Origin: Vespertiliibacter pulmonis
Lineage (GTDB): Bacteria > Pseudomonadota > Gammaproteobacteria > Enterobacterales > Pasteurellaceae
Assembly (NCBI RefSeq): GCF_013377275.1
Contig: NZ_CP016615.1
Span: forward strand, 1,055,001 to 1,119,000
Length of the DNA: 64,000 bases
Direction: 5' to 3'
In this document: positions 1 to 9,966 of the stretch, one piece after another
Layout: every line of letters starts with the position of its first letter
How positions within the stretch are numbered: position 1 is the stretch's first letter
Translations under genes and position numbers: made by a program
Notes under the pieces: generated by a model
Databases searched by the model: none
What the model was told of the DNA's origin: nothing
What the model saw: the letters and a program-made list of their open reading frames with translations, nothing else

Positions 1-452
<452 letters not shown>

Positions 453-637
453 ACAACCTCAAGTGTTTTGGAGTTGATGTAGGGTAAAGATTGGTTATAG
501 AAGATAACGAAAGATGAATGAAGAAAGGTTCAGACAGCTTGTTTTTAGAGAAATAAAGAAGAGACTATGCGTTACATCGAGTAATAGTAGAATAAGTAAC
601 GTGATAGAAAAAAGAATAGATAGATGGAAAGAATTTT

Positions 638-753
638 CCTGATGGCCAGAGTGCTGTGGTCCCACCTGACTCCATACCGAACTCAGAAGTGAAACGCAGT
701 AATGCCGATGGTAGTGTGGGGATTCCCCATGTGAGAGTAGGGCACCATCAGGG
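638..753 (+). rRNA. 5S ribosomal RNA
   Basis: The sequence shows the characteristic 5S core (GGTCCCACCTGA, CCGAACTCAGAAGTGAAAC, GATGGTAGTGTGGGG) and ends that pair (CCTGATGG with CCATCAGG). It is the last gene of the rRNA operon whose 23S is cut by the window start, and is identical to the 5S at 33858-33973. Confidence 0.96.
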
Positions 754-765
754 TTTTATAGATAA

Positions 766-794
766 CCCCAAGGTTGAGAGACCTTGGGGATTTT
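766..794 (+). terminator. Rho-independent terminator of the left rRNA operon
   Basis: A perfect 9-bp stem (CCCCAAGGT / ACCTTGGGG) with a 6-base loop lies 12 bases after the 5S gene and is followed by ATTTTGC. The same hairpin follows the second 5S gene at 33986. Confidence 0.9.
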
Positions 795-808
795 GCTATG
801 AGAAAAAT

Positions 809-855
809 ATTGAAAAGTCATTATGTTATGGGAAAAATCTCATCATCTCATCGCT
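809..855. repeat. 47-bp block shared with the flank of the second rRNA operon
   Basis: This block recurs at 34127-34173 with one difference (C/T) and ends in TCATCATCTCATCGCT in both. Here it starts about 20 bases after the conserved terminator stem; at the second operon about 117 unrelated bases intervene. A 9-bp inverted repeat (842-850 with 881-889) encloses a smaller one (861-865 with 871-875), so this copy could fold into a nested hairpin. Confidence 0.8.
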
Positions 856-1007
856 AGTCCAATACTAAAAGTATTTGATGTGAGATGATTTAGTAATAAA
901 GAGCATTTTTAGTATTACTGAGATCTTAATATAACAATTTATAGGGTTTGTACTTTCTAGCATAAAATGTTAAATTAAAGTAATTTTCTGAGTGGTGAGA
1001 TTGATTA

Positions 1008-3467
1008 ATGCGACAGCTTGTTTTAGGTTCAACAGGTATAATTAATTCAGATTTTCGTAGTAGATTAAATATCGCAAAAGCTCGAGTTGATCAATTAGAA
1101 TCTTATCGAATTAAACGTTTATTAAATAATAGTAGTGAAGATTTTAAATATGTCTTCTCGTTAATTCCTGTCTTAATTCATTATAATTCCCCATCTTTAA
1201 TTGCATTTGTAGAGAATGCTCCCTGTGGTGTATACGATTTCCAACTCAATGATATACAAAAAAATTACCTTGATAAATTAGTCGATATTGACCTATGCAC
1301 TACCGAGCAATATCAGTTTGATGCTTTGTATGTAATGGGTAGTCTTGGTTCAGTTACTCAAAATGCTTTATCAGATATTGATTTATGGTTATGTTATTCT
1401 AAAAAATTTAGTGTAGAACAACGTCAGAGATTAACTGAAAAATTAGAAAAAATACAAGCTTGGGCAAGATCCTGTGGCGTTGATGTTCATTTTTATTTAA
1501 TGAATCCAGATGAATTTCGTTTAGGTAAATATCATAATGAAGTTTCTTTAGAAAATAGTGGTTCAGCTCAGTATTATTTTTTATTAGATGAATTTTATCG
1601 TTCAGCAATTAGGCTAGCGGGTAAGAGGGTGCTTTGGCTACATATTTTGGAAAAAGAGAGTGCCTATAATCGTATTATTGAAAAAGCAGTTGCCGAAAAT
1701 CAGTTAAATCTAGATGAATGGATTGATTTTGGTGATTTTTCTAAATTACATCTTGGCGAGTATTTTGGGGCAAGTTTGTGGCAACTATATAAAGGTATTC
1801 GTAATCCCTATAAATCTGCCATTAAAATTTTATTATTAGAAAGTTACGCAGAAACGTACCCTGAAACAGATCTTATTTCTCGTCAATTTAAACAAATTTT
1901 ATTATCTAATGAGACGGTAAATTATCATTTTGATCCTTATCTTGCGATGCTAGAAAAGGTAACACTTTATTTAGAAAAGCGTAAAGAATTCAAACGTTTA
2001 GAATGCTTACGTTACTGTTTTTATGTTAAAGCAATGGATCAGCAGATTGATGAATGGAAATGTAATGAGTTACGCCAACTTGCTTTGTCTTGGGGATGGA
2101 AGGCTCATGATTTTGAATTATTAGATAATAAGAAGTATTGGAAAGCAAAGCAGGCGATGCAGCAACAGAAAATGCTGGTCGATCATTTGTTGAGAAGTTA
2201 TCGTAATTTAATTAATTTTGCCCGTAAATTTCATATTAACCCGAGCATAATGCCTCAAGATACTGATATCTTAATGCGTCATCTCTATTCTGTTTTTGAA
2301 GTCTTTTCAGGTAAAGTCGAATTGATTAATGAAAAAATTGCCAAAGATTTAAGCGAAGAAGAAGTTACCTTTATTGAAGTTTCGGAAAAATCTTCGACAA
2401 AAGCAGGGTGGTATTTGGTTAATCACGCTCCGTTATCGACTTATGATTCTAATAGGCGTTATGTAAAATATCATAAATCATTGAATAAATTGGTTGCTTG
2501 GGCATATTTTAACGGTATTGTTACGGTGAATACTTATTTACATATTGTTAGCCAAACGGTTAGTCTAAACCGTTTACGTCAATTTATTACTGATCTTCGT
2601 TTGTCTTTCCCGCTAAAAGCACCCAAAATGCTCGCTGAAGATTTGTATCATCCGAATGAAATTCGACATTTAATTATTGCGATCAATTTAACGCAAGATC
2701 CAACAAAAAAATTAGCTGTAAAGCAAACTCTTTCACAAATTGATCTGTTTAATCTGAGTTCATCAAAGCAGGGTATTATTGGCAGTATTAGTCTGATCTA
2801 TCGCAATATGTGGAATGAAATTGTTACAAAGCATTTTGATGGAAATGATTCTATTTTAAAAGCCTTAAAACTTATTTCAAATAAAATCTACCGTAGCTCA
2901 GCACCACCTGAATCGGTGAATGTTTTTTGTTATAGCTCACAATTGCGTACTGAATTACAGAAATTTGTAATGGGATTAGTTAATCGTTGTATTACGGTAC
3001 AAACAGGCGTAATTGTAGATAAACAGCCACAAACATTCAAATTAGCTGGGCGAAAATGGCAATTTGTATTTAATCAAAAAGTTGAGCTACAAGAAATTAA
3101 ATCGGAGAAGACTTGGGGAAATATTCGACCTGAAGTGTCACAAATTCCACCTGTTATTCATCATTTTGCGAGTGAAGGTTTTTTACAATTTTTCTTTGAA
3201 GATAATCTTGATAGTAGTTTCAACGTTTATGTATTAGATAAGCAAAATAATATGGAAATTTACTTGAATAATTTAGGGCAAAAGGAAGATAAAATTAAAC
3301 AAATCGGAAGTTTACACGCCCAAAGTGATACAAATCAGACTGGTGATCAATTTGAAACATTTAATTATCCTCAGTTTTATCAACTTATACAGAATGATAA
3401 AGACGTTTTAATTGTCCCATTTAAAAGCAAGCAGTATCGGGATTATATCCAACACTTAGAGATTTAG
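1008..3467 (+). CDS. cyaA: Adenylate cyclase, class I
   Basis: This cytoplasmic enzyme makes cAMP from ATP, the ligand of CRP; in Pasteurellaceae the pathway controls carbon use and competence. The 819-residue product is close to the usual 820-850 for class I cyclases. The nucleotidyltransferase signature GSLGSVTQNALSDIDLW lies at about 111-127, with acidic metal ligands D123 and D125. The C-terminal part corresponds to the glucose-sensing regulatory half. The ATG follows a weak GGTGAG. The N-terminal ~20 residues before the conserved region look slightly long, so a start further in cannot be excluded. The gene stands alone; a new cluster begins 89 bases later. Confidence 0.95.
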   Translation: MRQLVLGSTGIINSDFRSRLNIAKARVDQLESYRIKRLLNNSSEDFKYVFSLIPVLIHYNSPSLIAFVENAPCGVYDFQLNDIQKNYLDKLVDIDLCTTEQYQFDALYVMGSLGSVTQNALSDIDLWLCYSKKFSVEQRQRLTEKLEKIQAWARSCGVDVHFYLMNPDEFRLGKYHNEVSLENSGSAQYYFLLDEFYRSAIRLAGKRVLWLHILEKESAYNRIIEKAVAENQLNLDEWIDFGDFSKLHLGEYFGASLWQLYKGIRNPYKSAIKILLLESYAETYPETDLISRQFKQILLSNETVNYHFDPYLAMLEKVTLYLEKRKEFKRLECLRYCFYVKAMDQQIDEWKCNELRQLALSWGWKAHDFELLDNKKYWKAKQAMQQQKMLVDHLLRSYRNLINFARKFHINPSIMPQDTDILMRHLYSVFEVFSGKVELINEKIAKDLSEEEVTFIEVSEKSSTKAGWYLVNHAPLSTYDSNRRYVKYHKSLNKLVAWAYFNGIVTVNTYLHIVSQTVSLNRLRQFITDLRLSFPLKAPKMLAEDLYHPNEIRHLIIAINLTQDPTKKLAVKQTLSQIDLFNLSSSKQGIIGSISLIYRNMWNEIVTKHFDGNDSILKALKLISNKIYRSSAPPESVNVFCYSSQLRTELQKFVMGLVNRCITVQTGVIVDKQPQTFKLAGRKWQFVFNQKVELQEIKSEKTWGNIRPEVSQIPPVIHHFASEGFLQFFFEDNLDSSFNVYVLDKQNNMEIYLNNLGQKEDKIKQIGSLHAQSDTNQTGDQFETFNYPQFYQLIQNDKDVLIVPFKSKQYRDYIQHLEI

Positions 3468-3556
3468 CTTAGATCAAAATAGCAGTGGATAACACTTTTT
3501 TTGGCTAGATAAGCGGTTAGAATAGCTTAATCTTTTGTCATCTTAATGGAAAAATT

Positions 3557-5452
3557 ATGTTGCCTGAATTAGGCTACTTCTGTTTGGTTTTATTAGTTAT
3601 ATTATCTGCTGTCCAAGTATTATTTTCTGCTTGGGGGGAAGTGATGCATCAACCGAAATGGTTGTCGCTTAATCCATTTTTTAGTGTTTGCCAAATGGTA
3701 CTGGCGTTTATTGCTTTTGGAACATTAAGTTACGCCTTTATTACTGACGATTTTACTGTGCGTTATGTCGCTGCTCATTCTAACAGCCAGCTTCCAATAT
3801 TTTTCAAATTTGCGGCAACTTGGGGTGGGCACGAAGGATCAATGTTATTTTGGCTGACAATGTTATCCTTATGGACGGGCGTTTTCTGTTTTTTTTCTCG
3901 ACGAACTGACCGCTTGTTTGCCAATCGAACTCTTGCCGTTTTAGCATTAATTGCCTTTGGCTTTTCTTTATTTATTGTATCTGTATCTAACCCTTTTGAA
4001 CGAGGTTTTCCACCGCCGCCAGAAGGTCGAGATCTTAATCCAATGCTACAAGATATTGGACTTATTTTTCATCCCCCTTTGCTTTACTTGGGGTATGTTG
4101 GTTTTGCTGTGAGCTTTGCAATGATGGTAGCAATGTTACTAGGCGGAGTATTTGACTATGCGATTGCTCGCTGGATTAGACCTTGGACGGCTATTGCCTG
4201 GGGTATTTTAACCGCAGGAATTGTACTAGGTGCGTGGTGGGCTTATTACGAGTTAGGCTGGGGAGGCTGGTGGTTTTGGGATCCTGTCGAAAATGCCTCA
4301 TTGATGCCTTGGTTATTAGGTACTGCATTAGTGCATAGCCTGATTGTGAGTGAACAGCGAGGGGCTTTTAATTATTGGACAATTCTGTTAGCCATTTTTG
4401 CTTTCGCATTAAGTTTATTAGGAACATTTATTGTACGCTCTGGAGTTCTCACCTCAGTACACGCTTTTGCTGTAGATGCTGATCGTGGTATCGCTTTATT
4501 GATTCTTTTTTTTAGCCTGAGTTTTGTTGCTCTATCTCTTTTTGCTTTACGGGCGAATTTATGGTCTGGTGATGTGCGTTTCCGTCTTTTTTCTAAAGAA
4601 ACGGCTTTTTTGTTAATTAACGGTTTGTTCGTTGTTGCTTGTTGTGTTGTAGTGCTTGGCACATTTTATCCGATGATTTTTACTGCGATGAAATGGGGAT
4701 CAATATCGGTAGGTGCACCGTATTTTAATATCGTATTTACACCGCTTGCATTGATTCTACTCAGCATAATGGGATTTGCTGTGGTATTACGCTGGAAGTC
4801 TATTCCAATGAACTTAATTGTGTGGCAGTTGTTACTGTTACCTATTGCTGTGCTACTGAGTTGTGGATTGATTTTTGCAACATTATCGCACGATAGTGTT
4901 TATCAAATTGAGTGGTTACCTTTAGTTTTTATTAGTTTAGCGATATGGATTATTTTAACCCACTTACCTTATCGGTTATTTATGTGGCAAATCAAGCCAC
5001 TTGCAATGCGTTTAGCTCATATTGGTTTTGCTATTGCAGTAATTGGTGCAATGATGAATAGTTATTATGGTAATGAAATGGGGGTAAGAATGAAGATTGG
5101 TGATCGTAGCGAGCTTGCTGGTATTTGGTTTGAATACTCAGGTTTTCAGCATCAAATTGGGCAGAATTATACGAGTGAGCAAGCAATATTTAATCTATAC
5201 GATGGTGAAAAATTCTTAGGCACAGTTTACCCCGAACAGCGTTATTATGATGTTCGTACAATGACAATGTCAGAAGTGGGATTAGCCCATAAAGGGCTTG
5301 ATGATATTTATATTGTCATGGGGGATAAATTGGGTAATAAAGAATATGCGTTTCGGCTGCATTATAAACCTTATATTCAAGCATTATGGCTTGGCGGTGT
5401 GATGATGGTAATTGCCTCATTTTTGGCACTATTGGGCTATAAACGTAAATAA
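3557..5452 (+). CDS. nrfE: Cytochrome c heme lyase subunit, NrfE/CcmF family
   Basis: This integral membrane protein attaches heme to apocytochrome c at the periplasmic face. The 631 residues contain many hydrophobic segments and the tryptophan-rich heme-handling motif WGGWWFWDP at 235-243, typical of CcmF/NrfE. It starts a tight cluster with a DsbE-like thioredoxin, NrfF and NrfG. No ccmA-E genes are nearby, which fits a dedicated nrfEFG-type locus serving nitrite reductase NrfA better than the general ccm operon. Its length is closer to CcmF (about 650) than to E. coli NrfE (about 550), so the name rests on context and the NrfF-like neighbour. Confidence 0.85.
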   Translation: MLPELGYFCLVLLVILSAVQVLFSAWGEVMHQPKWLSLNPFFSVCQMVLAFIAFGTLSYAFITDDFTVRYVAAHSNSQLPIFFKFAATWGGHEGSMLFWLTMLSLWTGVFCFFSRRTDRLFANRTLAVLALIAFGFSLFIVSVSNPFERGFPPPPEGRDLNPMLQDIGLIFHPPLLYLGYVGFAVSFAMMVAMLLGGVFDYAIARWIRPWTAIAWGILTAGIVLGAWWAYYELGWGGWWFWDPVENASLMPWLLGTALVHSLIVSEQRGAFNYWTILLAIFAFALSLLGTFIVRSGVLTSVHAFAVDADRGIALLILFFSLSFVALSLFALRANLWSGDVRFRLFSKETAFLLINGLFVVACCVVVLGTFYPMIFTAMKWGSISVGAPYFNIVFTPLALILLSIMGFAVVLRWKSIPMNLIVWQLLLLPIAVLLSCGLIFATLSHDSVYQIEWLPLVFISLAIWIILTHLPYRLFMWQIKPLAMRLAHIGFAIAVIGAMMNSYYGNEMGVRMKIGDRSELAGIWFEYSGFQHQIGQNYTSEQAIFNLYDGEKFLGTVYPEQRYYDVRTMTMSEVGLAHKGLDDIYIVMGDKLGNKEYAFRLHYKPYIQALWLGGVMMVIASFLALLGYKRK

Positions 5453-5474
5453 TTTCTGATTGAATAGGTTCTCA

Positions 5475-6008
5475 ATGAAAAAAATATTCCTTTTCCTACC
5501 GCTTGTAATCGTATTAGTGTTGGTTATGTTTTTGGTATTACAATTAAAAAATCCTGATGCAATTTCTCCAAGCGAAGATTGGCGTGATAAGCCTTTACCT
5601 GAATTTACTTTACCAGATCTGCTTGATCACCAGAATATAGTAACCCAACAGAATCTTCCTCAAGAACCCTTTATCTTAAATGTATGGGCAAGTTGGTGTT
5701 CTTGGTGTATTAAAGAATTTCCTATGCTATTAGAATTAAAAGATAAGGGCGTGAAAGTCGTTGGGCTAACTTATAGTGATAAACCAGATAATGCCCGCTA
5801 TGCGCTCGTAAAATGGGGAAATCCATTTTCTGTTGTGATTGATGATTCACAGCAAGATTTTTTAGTGCAAACGTTGAAAGTCAATTCAGCACCAACATCT
5901 TATTTAGTGGATAAGCACGGTATTATTCGTTATCAACAAAAGGGTTATAATCCTCATTTTATCCAAGATTTCTTGCCTCGCTTAGATGCCTTGCGTAAGG
6001 AGCCGTAA
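5475..6008 (+). CDS. dsbE: Membrane-anchored thioredoxin-like thiol:disulfide oxidoreductase, DsbE/CcmG family
   Basis: The protein keeps the CXXCH cysteines of apocytochrome c reduced so that heme can be attached. It has an N-terminal hydrophobic anchor (residues 3-23) and a thioredoxin fold facing the periplasm with the active site WCSWC (C75, C78) and a later cis-proline segment (SAPTS). I chose the ATG at 5475, giving MKKIFLFLP, over an in-frame TTG five codons upstream. The stop overlaps the next start (TAATG), so it is translationally coupled to nrfF. Confidence 0.9.
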   Translation: MKKIFLFLPLVIVLVLVMFLVLQLKNPDAISPSEDWRDKPLPEFTLPDLLDHQNIVTQQNLPQEPFILNVWASWCSWCIKEFPMLLELKDKGVKVVGLTYSDKPDNARYALVKWGNPFSVVIDDSQQDFLVQTLKVNSAPTSYLVDKHGIIRYQQKGYNPHFIQDFLPRLDALRKEP

Positions 6009-6412
6009 TGAAATTATTGTTATTTATATTAGGCTTGAGTGCTTTGGTTGCTCATGCAGAAATGGTTGATACTTATCAATTTCATTCGGATAGTGAGCGT
6101 GTGAGAGCGGTGGCATTAGCTAAATCTTTACGCTGTCCACAATGCCAAAATCAAAATTTAGTCGAATCTAATTCGACACAAGCCTATAAATTACGGTTAG
6201 AAGTATATGAAATGATCAGCAAAGGGAAAACGGATCAAGAAATTATTCAAATAATGACAGACCGTTTTGGGCAATTTGTTTCTTACAATCCGCCTGTGAA
6301 TAAACAGACGTGGTTACTTTGGGGACTACCCTTTGGGTTATTATTGATATTTCTTAGTGCAGTAGGCTGGCGAGTAGCGAGAAAAAATGATGAAAAGAGA
6401 CGTGTTAAATAG
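6008..6412 (+). CDS. nrfF: Cytochrome c maturation protein NrfF (CcmH family)
   Basis: This periplasmic, membrane-tethered thiol oxidoreductase presents apocytochrome to the heme lyase. The 134 residues start with a signal peptide (cleavage near AHA-EMVD) and carry the family motif LRCPQCQNQN with C43 and C46. A single C-terminal membrane helix (about 100-122) and a basic tail follow. It corresponds to the N-terminal half of E. coli CcmH. The mature start VDTYQF resembles E. coli NrfF. The 3' end overlaps nrfG by 26 bases. Confidence 0.88.
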   Translation: MKLLLFILGLSALVAHAEMVDTYQFHSDSERVRAVALAKSLRCPQCQNQNLVESNSTQAYKLRLEVYEMISKGKTDQEIIQIMTDRFGQFVSYNPPVNKQTWLLWGLPFGLLLIFLSAVGWRVARKNDEKRRVK

Positions 6413-7166
6413 CACTTATTATCAGCAAGCGGTAAGATTAGCAGAAAAATTTGCACCGCAAGAGCGATCTGAATTTTTGCGAGAAACAGCAGAGCGTCAA
6501 GCCTTTGAGCAAGCACAGCTAGTTCAACATCATTTGCGAAATACTAAATTAAAAAGACCGCTTGTCTTTGCGAGTTTAAGTATGTTAGTTGTTTTGGCGG
6601 GAGCAACTATTTTTTATGCCCAAACAGGACGTTATGCGGAAGTTCAACAAGGTGAGCAAGCATTGCATACATTCTTAGCAAAAAAATCAGAAGAAGATAA
6701 CAGCCAGAGGAATGATCACTATATCGTTAATTTACAAAACCAATTACGTAAGAATGCCAATAATGGTGATGTGTGGTTTGAATTAGGACAGGCTTATTCG
6801 TTGAATAATGATTTTGAAAGTGCGATGGTCTGTTTTAATAATGCAATCAATGTGTTAGGGCGTAAACCTGCTATTATAGGGGCGATGGCAACGGCGGAGT
6901 ATTATCGAAATAAACAGATACTTTCGGCGCAAGCTAAAAAATGGGTTGATGAAGCTTTAAAAGGTGATCCTCAAGAGAGCTCGAGTTTATTATTGCTTGC
7001 CTCTGAAGCTTTTTTACATAATGAATTTGAGCAGGCAATTTTCTATTGGGAAAACGTGTTAAATAGCGATAACCGTTCGATTGATAGGCGAGAGATAATT
7101 CAAAGTATTCAAATGGCACAACAGATGTTGTATGGGCAGCAGTTGCAAAGAAAAATGCAGAAATAA
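6387..7166 (+). CDS. nrfG: TPR-containing cytochrome c maturation protein NrfG (CcmI-like)
   Basis: The likely role is apocytochrome chaperone, binding the cytochrome C terminus for the NrfE-NrfF lyase. The 259 residues comprise a short cytoplasmic N-terminal segment, one membrane helix near 53-72, and a periplasmic domain with tetratricopeptide repeats (for example GDVWFELGQAYSLNNDFESAMVCFNNAI around 128-155). Tandem ATGs at 6387 and 6390 both fit. It overlaps nrfF by 26 bases and is the last gene of the cluster. Two uptake-signal-like sequences lie inside the coding region (near 6428 and 6560). Confidence 0.85.
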   Translation: MMKRDVLNSTYYQQAVRLAEKFAPQERSEFLRETAERQAFEQAQLVQHHLRNTKLKRPLVFASLSMLVVLAGATIFYAQTGRYAEVQQGEQALHTFLAKKSEEDNSQRNDHYIVNLQNQLRKNANNGDVWFELGQAYSLNNDFESAMVCFNNAINVLGRKPAIIGAMATAEYYRNKQILSAQAKKWVDEALKGDPQESSSLLLLASEAFLHNEFEQAIFYWENVLNSDNRSIDRREIIQSIQMAQQMLYGQQLQRKMQK

Positions 7167-7178
7167 CCGCTTGCAATA

Positions 7179-7216
7179 ATTAAAAGCACAAGATTTTCTT
7201 GTGCTTTTAATTTATG
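7179..7216. terminator. Bidirectional terminator between nrfG and uraA
   Basis: A perfect 15-bp inverted repeat (7179-7193 with 7197-7211, AAAAGCACAAGA / TCTTGTGCTTTT) has a 3-base loop. A/T runs on both sides allow it to serve both convergent genes. Confidence 0.85.
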
Positions 7217-7223
7217 TGGTGAA

Positions 7224-8471
7224 TTACGTATTATCTGTGTTTTTATCAGTAGTGGTTGAAGTTCCAGGTTTAGGTAAACAGAGATTTAATAAAATTGCGA
7301 CAATAGCACAAAGGCTAATGCCTTGTAGTGAAAAATTGCCAATATTAATCAGCATATGCCCAATCCCAAAGGTCATTACCACGGAAACGATACATAAATT
7401 CCGTGCTTCATTAAGATCAACTTTAGCTCGAATAAGTGTATTGATACCGATAGACGCAATTGAGCCGAACACCAGCATCATAATACCGCCCATTACAACA
7501 CCTGGGATACTTTGTAGGAAAGCCCCTATTTTGCCACAAAATGAGATTAAAATTGCCCAGATTGCAGCGTATGTCATTACACGGGGGTTAAAGTTTTTGG
7601 TGAGCATTACGGCACCTGTTACTTCTGCATAAGTCGTATTTGGCGGCCCACCTAGCATTGCTGCTGCAGAGGTGGCGATACCATCACCTAATAGTGTGCG
7701 GTGTAAGCCTGGCTTACTGATGAAATTTTTTCCAGTTACGGCGCTGATTGCTATAATCCCACCAACGTGTTCTACTGCAGGGGCTAAAGCGATGGGAAGA
7801 AGGTATAAAATAGCTTCAAGTTTAAACTCTGGAGCAGTTAAATGGGGTAGGCTAAACCACGGGGCATCTAAGATTGGTTGGAAATTGATTAGCCCTAAAC
7901 AAAGAGAAAGAATGTAGCCAACTACAATTGCAAACATAATGGGGACAAGTTTAACTAGCCCTTTGGCAAATACGGCTACAACTAGTGTAGTAAGAAGTGT
8001 AATCATTGATACCGTAATGGCAAGTTCATAGGGTATATCCGTAGTTTTTCCTGTTGCCATTTCAACAGCAACAGGGGCAAGTCCTAGCCCAATAATGATA
8101 ATAACCGGCCCAACAACAACAGGTGGAAAGAGCTTTTCCAATACCATCACGCCTTTGAATTTAACTAAAAGTGATAAGACAAAATAGATAAGACCCGTGA
8201 AAACTAATCCCCCCATTGTAACGGCAATGCCCCACTGCTGAACGCCATATTGAATGGGGGCAATAAAAGCAAAGGAAGAAGCAAGAAAAATGGGGACTTT
8301 ACCTTTTGTACAAAGCTGGAAGAGAAGTGTGCCGATACCTGCGGTAAGAAAAGCGGTATTTGGATCTAAGCCAGTAATCAATGGCATTAGGACTAAGGCT
8401 CCAAAGGCGACAAATAGCATTTGTAAGCCAATGAACACCTGTTTAGTGGTGCTAAGGTTTTCTGTTTTCAT
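7224..8471 (-). CDS. uraA: Uracil permease, NCS2 family
   Basis: This inner-membrane proton symporter imports uracil. The 415-residue product is built of about 14 hydrophobic segments and shows NCS2 features: the substrate-site glutamate in ALAPAVEHVGGIIAIS and the GGPPNTTYAEVTGAV segment typical of UraA-type uracil carriers. I chose the ATG at 8471, which sits 9 bases after GAGAG; the in-frame TTG at 8480 directly abuts that site. The gene is monocistronic and convergent with nrfG. A TATAAT motif (about 8546-8551, minus strand) may be its -10 element. Confidence 0.9.
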   Translation of the reverse strand: MKTENLSTTKQVFIGLQMLFVAFGALVLMPLITGLDPNTAFLTAGIGTLLFQLCTKGKVPIFLASSFAFIAPIQYGVQQWGIAVTMGGLVFTGLIYFVLSLLVKFKGVMVLEKLFPPVVVGPVIIIIGLGLAPVAVEMATGKTTDIPYELAITVSMITLLTTLVVAVFAKGLVKLVPIMFAIVVGYILSLCLGLINFQPILDAPWFSLPHLTAPEFKLEAILYLLPIALAPAVEHVGGIIAISAVTGKNFISKPGLHRTLLGDGIATSAAAMLGGPPNTTYAEVTGAVMLTKNFNPRVMTYAAIWAILISFCGKIGAFLQSIPGVVMGGIMMLVFGSIASIGINTLIRAKVDLNEARNLCIVSVVMTFGIGHMLINIGNFSLQGISLCAIVAILLNLCLPKPGTSTTTDKNTDNT

Positions 8472-8777
8472 TAGTTTCAACTCTCGGTTTGAATTAACTT
8501 AAAATGATGATTTATTGTAGATTTTCTCTCGGAAAATCTAATGGATTATAGCCGAAAATATATATTTTCCTAATTATTTATGTATTCGGGATTGATTAGC
8601 AAGAAATAAGGATTGAAAGAATACGAAAAGTAATAAAAAAGAATAGACCTTTAGATTTATGTAATATTTTAAGCTTATTTTAGGATCGTTGTAATGTAAA
8701 AGGGTAGGGTACAAGCTATTTTCCGTTTTTTTATAATGAAATATCGCCTAAAAAGAATTAGGCGATATCTGTTTTTA
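8472..8777. other. Intergenic region between uraA and ald
   Basis: These 306 bases carry no credible gene. They hold the uraA leader and, at 8741-8768, a 10-bp inverted repeat (ATATCGCCTA / TAGGCGATAT) just past the ald stop, probably the ald transcript end. It lacks a clear T run in the ald direction, so it may act as a 3'-end stem more than as a classical terminator. Confidence 0.5.
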
Positions 8778-9887
8778 TTATATTAATGCAATTTGGGGTT
8801 CAGTGTATTCGATTCCAAAGGCATCACTAACACCTTTGAAAGTACATTTACCGTTGTAAGTATTTAGCCCTTGTAGTAGAGCAGAAGAAGATAAACAAGC
8901 ATTTTTTACACCAAGTTTGGCAATTTTTAGTCCGTATTCTAGTGTTGAATTAGTTAGCCCAAGTGTAGAAGTGCGAGCAACGCAACCCGGCATATTAGCA
9001 ACACAATAATGAATAACGCCCTCAATCTCATAAGTTGGCTCTTCGTGGCTTGTTGGTTTAGAGGTTTCAAAACAACCACCTTGATCGATTGCAACATCAA
9101 CTAATAGCGAGCCTTTTTTCATTAATTTTAGATCATCACGGTGAACTAAATGAGGTGCTTTTGCTCCAGGAATCAGTACTGCACCAATAACTACATCTGC
9201 TTCAGGCAACAGACTAAGAATTGTCCCTCTTGAACTGACTAATGTTTTGATTTTCATCTCAAACATTTGATCGATGTAAGCTAAACGTTCTGCGTTAATA
9301 TCAAGTAAGGTAACGTCTGCACCAATGCCCATAGCAATTTGAGCAGCATTAATTCCGACAACACCACCGCCTAAAATAACGACTTTTGCTTTAGGTGTGC
9401 CAGCTGTTCCACTTAGTAAAACTCCTTCTCCACCAAAAGTTTTTTGAATAAATTTAGCACTTTCAAAAATTGATAAACGCCCAGCGATAGCACTCATTGG
9501 TGCAAGACAAGGTAAGCCCGTTGCTGTTTTGATGGTTTCATAAGCAATCGCTTGAATTTTTTTCTGAAGAAGCATTTCGGTGAGTGGTTTATCGGCTGCA
9601 AGATGAAGATAGGTATAAAGTATTTGGTTTTCTCTAAAGTAGTGATATTCGCTTTCAATCGGCTCTTTTACTTTAATGATCATCTCTGCTTGCTTAAATA
9701 AATTTTCTTTATCGGTAATAATTGCTCCAGCGTGTTGATAATCTTGATCAGAGAATCCTATTTCAGCACCTGCACCTTGCTCAATAAATACGGTATGCCC
9801 ATCGGCAACATAAGATTGAACATTATCGGGTGTTAAACCTACACGATATTCTTGAATTTTAATCTCTTTAGGACAGCCAATAATCAT
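8778..9887 (-). CDS. ald: Alanine dehydrogenase
   Basis: The enzyme interconverts L-alanine and pyruvate plus ammonia with NAD, and normally supports growth on alanine. The 369 residues match the family length (about 370). The N-terminal catalytic domain starts MIIGCPKEIKIQEYRVGLTP. The Rossmann fingerprint GGGVVGINAAQIAMGIGAD lies near 172-190, and the substrate-domain segment GCVARTSTLGLTN follows. The ATG is preceded by AAGGAG. A consensus CRP site lies upstream at 9967-9982, placed about 61 bases before a plausible transcription start. Confidence 0.95.
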   Translation of the reverse strand: MIIGCPKEIKIQEYRVGLTPDNVQSYVADGHTVFIEQGAGAEIGFSDQDYQHAGAIITDKENLFKQAEMIIKVKEPIESEYHYFRENQILYTYLHLAADKPLTEMLLQKKIQAIAYETIKTATGLPCLAPMSAIAGRLSIFESAKFIQKTFGGEGVLLSGTAGTPKAKVVILGGGVVGINAAQIAMGIGADVTLLDINAERLAYIDQMFEMKIKTLVSSRGTILSLLPEADVVIGAVLIPGAKAPHLVHRDDLKLMKKGSLLVDVAIDQGGCFETSKPTSHEEPTYEIEGVIHYCVANMPGCVARTSTLGLTNSTLEYGLKIAKLGVKNACLSSSALLQGLNTYNGKCTFKGVSDAFGIEYTEPQIALI

Positions 9888-9966
9888 TTTATGCTCCTTA
9901 AATAATAGTCACTGAATAATGGTATAAAAAACAGTTGTATTTTATCGGGAAAGCCTAATCTAATTC

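Noticed and set aside
656-868. Open frame of 70 codons across the first 5S gene
   Set aside because: It lies inside 5S rRNA and the terminator; the translated sequence is an artefact.
3468-3556. FNR-like ATCAA half-site upstream of nrfE
   Set aside because: The other half matches only two of five positions, so it is not reported as a site.
7201-7917. Plus-strand frames opposite uraA
   Set aside because: They are antisense to a well-supported permease gene and have no independent signals.
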